Assembly: GCA_009922295.1 (NCBI GenBank) | Contig: RFWA01000043.1 | Span: 1-12,278 of the forward strand | Direction: 5' to 3' | DNA length: 12,278 nucleotides | From: Betaproteobacteria bacterium | Lineage (GTDB): Bacteria; Pseudomonadota; Gammaproteobacteria; Burkholderiales; Burkholderiaceae_C | Shown: piece after piece, positions 1 through 6,147 of the stretch | How positions within the stretch are numbered: the stretch's first letter is position 1 | How the letters are laid out: each line of letters opens with the position of its first letter | The notes under the pieces: generated by a model | Database searches by the model: none | The model's input: only the letters and a program-made list of their open reading frames with translations | Told to the model about the DNA's origin: nothing | Translations under genes and position numbers: made by a program

Positions 1-26
1 CGGCTTTTAATGTCATCTGGCCTGAC

Positions 27-773
27 TCACATGAACATGCCGCCATTGACATGCAGTTCCTGCCCGGTGACGTAGGCGGCCTGCGGCGAAGCTAAATACG
101 CAACAGCGTGCGCAATATCAGACGGCTGACCGAGGTGTCCCAGAGGAATCTGACCCAGCAGCGCCTTGTGCTGCTCAGGTGGCAACTTGGCGGTCATGTC
201 AGTCTCAATGAAACCAGGCGCCACACAATTGACGGTGATATTGCGCGACCCGAGTTCGCGCGCCAGCGCCCGCGTCATGCCTGCCACACCCGCTTTGGCT
301 GCGGCGTAGTTGGCCTGGCCGGCGTTACCCGACGCGCCCACCACCGATGTAATGTTGATGATGCGGCCATAGCGTTGCTTCATCATGGTTCGCATCACGG
401 CCCGGCTCATGCGAAACACGGACTTGAGGTTGGTGTCAAGGACCGCGTCCCACTCGTCGTCTTTCATGCGCATGGCCAGGTTGTCTCGCGTGATGCCGGC
501 ATTGTTGACGAGCACATGCAGAGCACCGTGAGACTTCAGAAGGGCCTCGATCAGCGTCTCAACCGCCGGGGCTTCATTGACATTAAGGGTACGCCCGCTG
601 CAACCCGCAAAACCGGCCAGGGTGTCGCTGATACGCGCAGCGCCCTCATCGGTGGTGGCCGTACCGATGACGGCCAAACCACGATGCGCCAGCTCCAGCG
701 CGATGGCCGCCCCGATGCCGCGTGAGGCACCGGTGACCAGGGCAACCTGGCCTTTGAATTCAAGATCGCTCAT
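27..773 (-). CDS. fabG: 3-oxoacyl-[acyl-carrier-protein] reductase FabG
   Basis: This 248-residue short-chain dehydrogenase reduces 3-oxoacyl-ACP to 3-hydroxyacyl-ACP with NADPH in the cytosolic type II fatty-acid cycle. The Rossmann cofactor motif GASRGIG is at residues 15-21 and NNAG at 90-93. The catalytic tetrad is visible as N115, S143, Y156 and K160 (YAAAK). The C-terminal VTGQELHVNGGMFM is the usual FabG ending, so the gene is complete. The ATG start is shared in an ATGA overlap with the fabD stop, which implies translational coupling, and an AAAGG lies about 10 bases upstream inside fabD. It is the last gene of the plsX-fabH-fabD-fabG run in this window; only 26 bases follow, where acpP would be expected. 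Identification is very secure from motifs and neighbours. Confidence 0.97.
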   Translation of the reverse strand: MSDLEFKGQVALVTGASRGIGAAIALELAHRGLAVIGTATTDEGAARISDTLAGFAGCSGRTLNVNEAPAVETLIEALLKSHGALHVLVNNAGITRDNLAMRMKDDEWDAVLDTNLKSVFRMSRAVMRTMMKQRYGRIINITSVVGASGNAGQANYAAAKAGVAGMTRALARELGSRNITVNCVAPGFIETDMTAKLPPEQHKALLGQIPLGHLGQPSDIAHAVAYLASPQAAYVTGQELHVNGGMFM

Positions 774-1720
774 GCCAATGCTGCCTTTACGTCTGCCAGG
801 GTGACTGGGTCACTCACAGCGTAGCCGCTGAGCGCAGGGTCGATGCGCTTGACCAAACCGGCCAACACCTTGCCCGGACCACACTCGATCAGGGTGCTCA
901 GCCCCCGCGCTTTCATGGCCTGCACACACTCGACCCAGCGTACCGGCCCAAACGCCTGTCGGTACAAGGCATCACGGATCTGCACCGGATCGGATTGCAC
1001 CGTGACATCGATGTTGTTGATCAAGGGAATGCTAGGCGCCTGCAAGGCCAGCGCGGTCAGGCGTTCGCGCAGGCGCTCGGCCGCCGGACGCATCAAACTG
1101 GAATGAAACGGGGCGGAGACCGGCAGCGGCAAGGCGCGTTTGGCGCCGGCGGCCTTGAGTCGCTCGCAGGCCCTTTCAACCGCCGCCTTGCTGCCGGCAA
1201 TCACGGTCTGCGCCGGGTCATTGAAATTGGCTGCCTCCACCACCTCGCCAGAGCCTGCTCCAAACTCAGCCGTGACCGCGGCGCAGCCAGCGATGACGCC
1301 GGCCGACTCCATACCCAAGATCGCCGCCATAGCGCCAACACCCACGGGCACGGCATCCTGCATCGCCTGCGCTCGAAAGCGCACCAGGGGCGCAGCCTCG
1401 GCCAATGACAGCACGCCGGCTGCCACCAAGGCTGAATACTCACCCAGCGAGTGGCCTGCTACGGCGGCTGGCGCCACCCCGACCTCGGCCATCCAAACCC
1501 GGTAGGCCGCCACGCCCGCCAGCAGCATGATGGGTTGCGTGTTGGTGGTCAGAGCAAGTACCTCTTTCGGTCCCTGTCCGATCAAGGTGGCCAGGTCTTC
1601 ACCAAGGGAGTCCGAAGCTTCCTGCACAGCCTGCCGCACCACAGGGTGGTCACCCCAGGCATCCAGCATGCCAACCGACTGCGATCCCTGGCCTGGAAAA
1701 ACAAAGGCAAATGGTGTCAT
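770..1720 (-). CDS. fabD: malonyl-CoA:ACP transacylase FabD
   Basis: FabD moves malonyl from CoA to ACP, supplying the extender unit of fatty-acid synthesis. With the start at the ATG ending at 1720 the protein is 316 residues and begins MTPFAFVFPGQGSQ, matching the usual FabD N-terminus. The reading frame extends four codons further to a TTG at 1732, but this adds MAIF, which is not family-like, so I prefer the ATG. Neither start has a clear Shine-Dalgarno. Motifs: GQGSQ at 10-14, nucleophile S91 in GHSLGEYSA, malonate-binding arginine R116, catalytic H206 in SAPFHSSLM, and ECGPGKVL near the C-terminus. The stop overlaps the fabG start (ATGA). It is separated from fabH by 61 bases of unusually AT-rich sequence that appears to have replaced the fabH 3' end. 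Confidence 0.96.
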   Translation of the reverse strand: MTPFAFVFPGQGSQSVGMLDAWGDHPVVRQAVQEASDSLGEDLATLIGQGPKEVLALTTNTQPIMLLAGVAAYRVWMAEVGVAPAAVAGHSLGEYSALVAAGVLSLAEAAPLVRFRAQAMQDAVPVGVGAMAAILGMESAGVIAGCAAVTAEFGAGSGEVVEAANFNDPAQTVIAGSKAAVERACERLKAAGAKRALPLPVSAPFHSSLMRPAAERLRERLTALALQAPSIPLINNIDVTVQSDPVQIRDALYRQAFGPVRWVECVQAMKARGLSTLIECGPGKVLAGLVKRIDPALSGYAVSDPVTLADVKAALA

Positions 1721-1772
1721 GAAAATTGCCAAAATAAAGAATAAAAACAGGCGCTAAGCCATACCCAGTCTG

Positions 1773-1790
1773 GCTCTATTGCTATAGATC
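1773..1790 (-). repeat. short imperfect palindrome at the fabH stop
   Basis: On the minus strand the sequence GATCTATAGCAATAGAGC folds as TCTAT/ATAGA with an AGCA loop, flanked by a G-C pair across an A/G mismatch. The fabH TAG stop is inside it. It begins an AT-rich stretch (about 1721-1790) unlike the GC-rich genes around it. It resembles, from memory only, the interspersed AT-rich palindromes of Comamonadaceae genomes. No U-tract follows, so it is not an obvious terminator. Confidence 0.4.
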
Positions 1791-2705
1791 AAGGAGCACT
1801 GCGCTGCGGCCGCTGCGCACCGCAGCATCAAGCGCCAACGGAATCGAAGCGGCCGACGTATTGCCATGTTGGTCCAGGGTGACGATCACCTTGTCCATCG
1901 ACAGCTTGAGCTTGCGCGCCGTGCTTTGGATGATGCGGATGTTGGCCTGGTGTGGGACCAGCCAGTCAATATCGGCCTCGGTCTTGCCGGCCTTGGACAG
2001 CACGGCGCGCGCCGCACCCTCCAACAGACCCACCGCCAGTTTGAACACTGCCTGTCCATCCATCTTCAGCAGCGGGTCCCCCAACACCTGACCGCCCGCC
2101 ACATGACCGGGAACACAGAGGATGCCAACATGGCGTCCATCAGCGTGCAGATCGCTGGCCAGAATGCCCGGCTCCTCAGAGGCCTCCAGCACCACGGCAC
2201 CTGCGCCATCGCCAAACAGAACGCAGGTGGTGCGGTCCTTGAAGTCGAGAATTCGGGAGAAGATTTCGGAGCCCACCACCAACGCCTTGTTCGCCGCGCC
2301 AGTGCGAATCATGGCGTCGGCCACGGTCAGGGCATAGACAAAACCGCTGCAGACGGCCTGCACATCAAACGCCGCGCCACCGGCGGCTCCGAGCTTGTGC
2401 TGCAGGATGCAGGCGGTGGACGGGAACACCATGTCGGGGGTGGACGTGGCGACGATGATCAGGTCGATGTCACTGGCTTGCAAGCCCGCGGCGTCCAGCG
2501 CAGCTCGGCTGGCGTGCAGGGCGAGGTCACTGCTGAAGACGCCGTCGGCGGCAAAATGTCGCGCGCGAATGCCGGTGCGCTCGACAATCCAGTCGTCAGA
2601 ACTCTCCACGCCCTGTCCAGCCAATTCGGCCACCAGATCAGCGTTGCTCAATCGCCGCGGCGGCAAATAGCTGCCGGTGCCAGTTATACGGGAATACAGT
2701 GTCAT
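1782..2705 (-). CDS. fabH: 3-oxoacyl-ACP synthase III FabH, C-terminally truncated
   Basis: KAS III condenses acetyl-CoA with malonyl-ACP to start fatty-acid synthesis. The thiolase fold and catalytic triad are all present: C119 (AVCSGF), H252 (PHQAN) and N282 (HGNTSAAS). The FabH signature TSDEWI/RTGI is seen as SSDDWIVERTGI at 35-46. The protein is 307 residues, about 10-20 shorter than I would expect (E. coli 317, related species about 325 from memory). It ends AAVRSGRSAVLLDL. The usual linker (IKxGQ) and the C-terminal GxGGGFTWG block, whose glycine helps form the oxyanion hole, are missing, and no frame in the following bases restores them. The TAG stop lies in a short AT-rich palindrome. 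It could be a genuinely altered enzyme, a decaying gene backed up elsewhere, or an assembly problem. The start lies three bases after the plsX stop, indicating one transcript. Confidence 0.93.
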   Translation of the reverse strand: MTLYSRITGTGSYLPPRRLSNADLVAELAGQGVESSDDWIVERTGIRARHFAADGVFSSDLALHASRAALDAAGLQASDIDLIIVATSTPDMVFPSTACILQHKLGAAGGAAFDVQAVCSGFVYALTVADAMIRTGAANKALVVGSEIFSRILDFKDRTTCVLFGDGAGAVVLEASEEPGILASDLHADGRHVGILCVPGHVAGGQVLGDPLLKMDGQAVFKLAVGLLEGAARAVLSKAGKTEADIDWLVPHQANIRIIQSTARKLKLSMDKVIVTLDQHGNTSAASIPLALDAAVRSGRSAVLLDL

Positions 2706-2708
2706 GGG

Positions 2709-3764
2709 TCAGACGCTCAAGGCGGGGCTGGGCTCGGGGAGGACCATGGCTTCGGTGCTGGCCAACAGCGGTGCCGCACGAGCGATACGGGCTTGCACCC
2801 GTTGCAACAAGTCGTTGCGCGCCGCATCGTAGGCGCGGGTCAGGGCAAAGCCAAAACCAAGTTCATCGGCAGAGCCGTGGCTCTTGAACACCAAACCCCG
2901 CAGGCCCAACAGCGCCCCCCCGTTGTATCGGCGGTGGTCCATGCGCTTTTTTAGCGCCGCGATCACCGGGTAGGCGGCCACAGCGGCCATTTTGGTCAGC
3001 AGGTTGCGAGAGAACTCGGCCCGCAGGAAATCGACAATCATGGTGGCCAGACCTTCGCTGGCCTTGAGCGCGACATTGCCAACGAAACCGTCACACACGA
3101 CGATGTCGGCCTTACCCTTAAAAATGTCATTGCCCTCAACATTCCCAATAAAGTTCAGATCGCCGGCCTGACCTGCAGCACGCAGCAGTTCGCCAGCTTT
3201 TTTGATGACTTCGTTGCCCTTGATCGCTTCTTCGCCGATATTGAGCAACCCGACCGACGGGTTGTCTTCCCCGTTGAGCACCGATACCAAGGCAACCCCC
3301 ATCACAGCAAACTGCAGCAGGTGCTCGGCAGTGCAGTCGACATTGGCGCCCATGTCGAGCACCGTGGTGGCCCGCCCTTTTGCATTGGGAATCTGGCCGG
3401 CTATGGCCGGCCGGTCAATGCCATCCAGGGTTTTGAGCAGGTAACGAGAGATGGCCATCAAGGCCGCCGTGTTGCCAGCCGACACTGCGGCTTGGGCGCG
3501 GCCGTCCTTCACCTGCTGAATGGCCACCCGCATCGAAGAGTCTTTCTTGCGACGCAAAGCGACTTCAAGTGGGTCGTCCATGGTGACCACCTCACTGGCG
3601 GCGATCACAGTGGCTCGGGGATGGGCGAAGGATCGAAGCGGCTCAGCAAGCCCAACCAGCAGAAGGTGGACATCAGGGTGCTGCAACAAAAACTGCCGGC
3701 ATGCCGGCAGTGTGACCCGTGGGCCATGGTCTCCACCCATGCAATCGACGGCAATGGTGATCAT
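2709..3764 (-). CDS. plsX: phosphate acyltransferase PlsX
   Basis: PlsX converts acyl-ACP plus phosphate into acyl-phosphate, the donor for PlsY in phosphatidic-acid synthesis; it is a peripheral membrane enzyme. The 351-residue length is typical. The N-terminus MITIAVDCMGGDHGP is diagnostic, followed by SAGNTAALM (about 95-103), NIGEEAIKGNE (about 175-185), NFIGNVEGNDIF and DIVVCDGFVGNVALK, all classic PlsX blocks. The C-terminal tail after YDAARNDL is variable. The ATG start is fixed by the conserved N-terminus even though no Shine-Dalgarno is evident upstream. It follows rpmF with a 107-base gap containing a terminator-like hairpin, so its expression probably depends on read-through or on an unrecognised weak promoter. 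Its stop is three bases before fabH. Confidence 0.97.
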   Translation of the reverse strand: MITIAVDCMGGDHGPRVTLPACRQFLLQHPDVHLLLVGLAEPLRSFAHPRATVIAASEVVTMDDPLEVALRRKKDSSMRVAIQQVKDGRAQAAVSAGNTAALMAISRYLLKTLDGIDRPAIAGQIPNAKGRATTVLDMGANVDCTAEHLLQFAVMGVALVSVLNGEDNPSVGLLNIGEEAIKGNEVIKKAGELLRAAGQAGDLNFIGNVEGNDIFKGKADIVVCDGFVGNVALKASEGLATMIVDFLRAEFSRNLLTKMAAVAAYPVIAALKKRMDHRRYNGGALLGLRGLVFKSHGSADELGFGFALTRAYDAARNDLLQRVQARIARAAPLLASTEAMVLPEPSPALSV

Positions 3765-3812
3765 GGCGCAACGGCGCTAAAGGCAATAAGGCAACCGAAG
3801 AGGGACAGCATC

Positions 3813-3853
3813 AAAACAAAGGCCCGAGGCTACAGGTTCAGTAGCATCGGGCC
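3813..3853 (-). terminator. Rho-independent terminator/attenuator between rpmF and plsX
   Basis: On the minus strand, 18 bases after the rpmF stop, GGCCCGA (3853-3847) pairs perfectly with TCGGGCC (3827-3821). A single T/C mismatch follows, then an inner stem GCTAC/GTAGC and a 7-base loop. The hairpin is followed directly by TTTGTTTT (3820-3813). This is a textbook intrinsic terminator for minus-strand transcription. Because plsX and the fab genes lie downstream with no clear promoter in the gap, it probably acts as a partial terminator that keeps L32 mRNA above lipid-gene mRNA. On the plus strand no U-tract follows, so it is one-directional. Confidence 0.85.
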
Positions 3854-3871
3854 CGGATAGAGTGCTTCCGA

Positions 3872-4054
3872 TCAGGCTTCAGACTTTGTCTTGAGGACTT
3901 TTCGCCCACGATAAAAACCGGTTGGGCTGATGTGATGACGCAGGTGGGTTTCACCCGTGGTCGGTTCGACAGCAATACCGGGCACGACCAAAGCGTTGTG
4001 CGAGCGGTGCATACCGCGTTTTGAAGGGGACTTCTTATTTTGCTGGACAGCCAT
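3872..4054 (-). CDS. rpmF: 50S ribosomal protein L32
   Basis: This 60-residue basic protein is the large-subunit protein L32. The N-terminus MAVQQNKKSPSKRGMHRSHNAL and the block TGETHLRHHISPTGFYRGRKVL are diagnostic. It has no cysteine, so it is the zinc-free form of the family. A strong AAGGAG lies six bases before the ATG. A sigma70-like promoter is found about 95-120 bases upstream, and a Rho-independent terminator follows 18 bases after the stop. The gene can therefore be transcribed alone as a short mRNA, with read-through into plsX-fabHDG. The DUF177-rpmF-plsX order is conserved widely in proteobacteria. Confidence 0.98.
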   Translation of the reverse strand: MAVQQNKKSPSKRGMHRSHNALVVPGIAVEPTTGETHLRHHISPTGFYRGRKVLKTKSEA

Positions 4055-4065
4055 GGTCTGCTCCT
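4055..4065 (-). promoter_or_regulatory. rpmF ribosome-binding site
   Basis: Minus-strand AAGGAG followed by CAGACC and then ATG gives a near-consensus Shine-Dalgarno with six-base spacing. It is the strongest ribosome-binding site in this window, fitting for an abundantly made ribosomal protein. Confidence 0.85.
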
Positions 4066-4147
4066 TGCGTCTGTACGCTATGCGCTGCGCAGTTGGCGCA
4101 ACGGCGGGTGAGTGGAATGCACGGCATCAGGCCGCGCGAAGCCCTAA

Positions 4148-4176
4148 AGTATAGCGTAACTTAGGCGCAGATTCAA
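4148..4176 (-). promoter_or_regulatory. sigma70-type promoter for rpmF and the plsX-fab operon
   Basis: On the minus strand TTGAAT (4176-4171) and TATACT (4153-4148) are separated by exactly 17 bases. They match the -35 consensus at four of six positions and the -10 at five of six. The -35 overlaps the DUF177 stop codon (TGA at 4175-4173). Transcription would begin near 4141, giving a leader of roughly 85 bases before rpmF. Identification is by consensus only. Confidence 0.7.
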
Positions 4177-4748
4177 TCAGGGCTGCCGCGCCGCAACTTG
4201 GCCAGGGCGGCAAACGGATGGACCTTTTCCGGCTCCTGCGCATCAAAACCCGGGTCAGCCACAGCCATTTTGAGGCCAGCCGGACAGGCCTCGTGGCGCG
4301 GCACCAGTGGCAGCGCCATCAGTAACTCGTCCTCGATCAAGCCGGCCAAATTAAATTGTCGACTGGTTACCAGAAGGTCCTCTTCGGCGTCATCGTCCTG
4401 AGCCTCGGCAAGGGCCTCGGTCTCGACAAATCGGAACCAGCGGTCAACTGCAAGCGCCTGCTCGACAGGGCCCAGGCAGCGCTGGCAGGTCAGTGGCAGG
4501 CTGGCGGCCAGGGTCAGATGCAGCCAGGCCTGGCTGGCGCCAGTTTGGTCAGCACGCAAGGCGCCCTGAACCGACCACTCAACAGGATTATCGGCCCCCA
4601 GACCTTGTGTTTCCTCGATCAGCCGCTCGTAATTCGATAGCAAATCACGACCTGAGCGTGGCCGCGTCGATTCGGCAAAGGCTTGGACGTCGAGGGAGGG
4701 AGCCCGGATTTCATGCTGCATGGTCTCAGTGTAAGAGAATCGCGACAT
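4173..4748 (-). CDS. yceD: DUF177 (YceD-type) 23S rRNA accumulation protein
   Basis: This is a DUF177 family protein, encoded upstream of rpmF in most bacteria and linked by published work on the family to 23S rRNA accumulation; its biochemical role is unresolved. The family features are visible: the LTCQRCLGPV motif with the CxxC pair C88/C91, the acidic linker (about 117-125), the VTSRQFNLAGLIEDELLMALPLVPRHEAC block (127-155) and the C-terminal HPFAALAKL. The longest start is the ATG at 4748, which gives 191 residues and overlaps the divergent maf start codon. An internal ATG at 4721 (MQHEIRAPSLDVQAFAE) gives 182 residues and looks more like family N-termini. Neither has a convincing Shine-Dalgarno, so the start is uncertain. 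Its stop lies inside the -35 of the rpmF promoter. Confidence 0.93.
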   Translation of the reverse strand: MSRFSYTETMQHEIRAPSLDVQAFAESTRPRSGRDLLSNYERLIEETQGLGADNPVEWSVQGALRADQTGASQAWLHLTLAASLPLTCQRCLGPVEQALAVDRWFRFVETEALAEAQDDDAEEDLLVTSRQFNLAGLIEDELLMALPLVPRHEACPAGLKMAVADPGFDAQEPEKVHPFAALAKLRRGSPD

Positions 4749-5346
4749 GACTGAAACCGTACAACGCCGGCTGGTGCTCGGCTCGACCTCTCCCTACCGG
4801 CGCGAGTTGCTGGCCCGTTTACGTATCCCGTTCGAGGTGGCGGCACCCGACGTTGACGAAACCGCCCAACCCAACGAGACACCCCAGCAACTGGCCTGCC
4901 GCCTGGCGATGACCAAGGCCCGCACCGTAGCGGCCAGGTTTCCAGAGCATGTGGTGATTGGCTCAGACCAGGTGGCTGACCTGGCAGGCCAGGCCTTGGG
5001 CAAGCCCGGTAACCATGAGCGAGCGGTGGCGCAACTGCGGCAGATGCGGGGGCAAACCGTGATCTTCCAGACTGCTGTGGCGGTGGTCTGCCAGGCCAGC
5101 GGCTTTGCGCAGATGGACCTGGCACAGGTCAAGGTGCTGTTCCGGGAAGTGAGCGATTCTGAGATCGAGACTTATCTGCTGGCCGAGACACCCTATGACT
5201 GCGCCGGCAGCGCTAAAAGCGAAGGGCTGGGCATTGCGCTGCTGGAGCGCATCGACAACGACGACCCTACCGCGCTGGTGGGGCTGCCGCTGATTCGCAC
5301 CTGCCGCATGCTGACAGCCGCCGGTGTACGGCTGCTAAGGGCATGA
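4747..5346 (+). CDS. maf: Maf/YceF-type nucleoside triphosphate pyrophosphatase
   Basis: This 199-residue Maf protein belongs to the YceF branch, whose studied members hydrolyse m7GTP to m7GMP and act as house-cleaning enzymes; substrate here is inferred from the subfamily. Motifs: LGSTSPYRRELL at 11-22 (phosphate-binding), APDVDE at 33-38, IGSDQV at 71-76 with the metal-binding/catalytic D74, GKP near 85, and CAGSAKSEGLGI plus DPTALVGLPLI towards the C-terminus, all strongly YceF-like. AAGAGA lies about nine bases before the ATG as a modest ribosome-binding site. It is divergent from DUF177, as yceF is from yceD in E. coli, and its TGA overlaps the ATG of the following methyltransferase gene (ATGA), suggesting coupled translation. 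Confidence 0.95.
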   Translation: MTETVQRRLVLGSTSPYRRELLARLRIPFEVAAPDVDETAQPNETPQQLACRLAMTKARTVAARFPEHVVIGSDQVADLAGQALGKPGNHERAVAQLRQMRGQTVIFQTAVAVVCQASGFAQMDLAQVKVLFREVSDSEIETYLLAETPYDCAGSAKSEGLGIALLERIDNDDPTALVGLPLIRTCRMLTAAGVRLLRA

Positions 5347-6131
5347 GCGCTGGGCCACTGCCTGCAAGCGGCGCAGTGCCCGGCAAGCTGTACCTGGTAC
5401 CGGCGCCACTCGATTTTGGTTGCGAATCACCAACCCGACTGGAGGACAGCCTGCCGCTAGGCACCTTGCAAGTGGCGGCGCGGCTGAACCACTGGATTTG
5501 CGAAAACGCCAAATCGACACGCGCCTACCTCAAGCGCGTGGACGAGTTGGTCCCCCTGTTGCAGCCGATCCAGGCCTTGCAGTTGCAGGAATTACCGCGC
5601 GAAGTACACAAAAAAGGCGATCACCACGGCAACTTTGACGCTCGTCCAATGCTGGCGCCAGCGCTAGCCGGACACGACATGGGCCTGGTCAGCGAGGCAG
5701 GTATGCCCGCGGTGGCTGACCCGGGCTCTTCGGTGGTGCGCGCGGCCCATGACCTGGGCTTGACGGTGGTGCCCTTGGTCGGGCCGGTGTCGCTGTTGCT
5801 GGCGCTGGCGGCCAGCGGCCTCAACGGCCAGCAGTTTGCCTTTGTCGGCTACTTGCCGCAGGATGCCGGCGAGCGAACCCAACGCATCCGCGACCTCGAG
5901 TCCCTGGCCCTTAAAACCGGCCAAACCCAGCTGTTCATCGAGACGCCCTACCGCAATGCAGCCATGTTGCAGGCCCTGCTACAAACTTTGGAGCACAACA
6001 CCCGGCTCGCCATCTGTAGCGGCCTGACGCTCGCCAGCGCACAGTGTCACAGCCACACGGTCAAGCAGTGGCGCCAGCAAAGTTCCGCACTGGACAAGCA
6101 CACACCTGCCGTGTTTGCCATCGGCCGGTGA
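5343..6131 (+). CDS. SAM-dependent methyltransferase of the tetrapyrrole-methylase fold, RsmI-like paralogue
   Basis: This 262-residue protein has the tetrapyrrole (corrin/porphyrin) methylase fold shared with RsmI, the 16S rRNA ribose methyltransferase. Blocks equivalent to RsmI are seen in order: GKLYLVPAPL at 14-23 (RsmI-like N-terminal strand), GLVSEAGMPAVADPGSSVV at 114-132, VPLVGPVSLLLALAASGL at 143-160, FAFVGYLP at 165-172 and LFIETPYRN at 197-205. It differs from true RsmI at each (for example VPAPLDFG instead of VATPIGNL), and it carries a distinctive LNHWICENAKSTRAYLKR segment at 48-65. It is therefore more likely a paralogue with a different or unknown target than RsmI itself. The start overlaps the maf stop, and its end is 16 bases from the convergent S49 peptidase gene. 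Confidence 0.85.
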   Translation: MSAGPLPASGAVPGKLYLVPAPLDFGCESPTRLEDSLPLGTLQVAARLNHWICENAKSTRAYLKRVDELVPLLQPIQALQLQELPREVHKKGDHHGNFDARPMLAPALAGHDMGLVSEAGMPAVADPGSSVVRAAHDLGLTVVPLVGPVSLLLALAASGLNGQQFAFVGYLPQDAGERTQRIRDLESLALKTGQTQLFIETPYRNAAMLQALLQTLEHNTRLAICSGLTLASAQCHSHTVKQWRQQSSALDKHTPAVFAIGR

Positions 6132-6147
6132 GCCCCTCGGAGGACTT

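Noticed and set aside
108..725. 205-codon plus-strand open frame opposite fabG
   Set aside because: Antisense shadow of fabG, rich in His/Arg/Gln and without motifs.
1721..1732. TTG start for fabD adding MAIF
   Set aside because: The internal ATG gives the conserved MTPFAFVFPGQGSQ N-terminus.
1866..2954. 362-codon plus-strand open frame opposite fabH and plsX
   Set aside because: It lies entirely antisense to two well-identified genes, has no recognisable domain, and is explained by the GC-rich codon bias of the true strand.
3765..3812. Possible plsX promoter (TTGATG followed by CCTTAT)
   Set aside because: The -10 is too far from consensus; TTGATG overlaps the end of the terminator U-tract.
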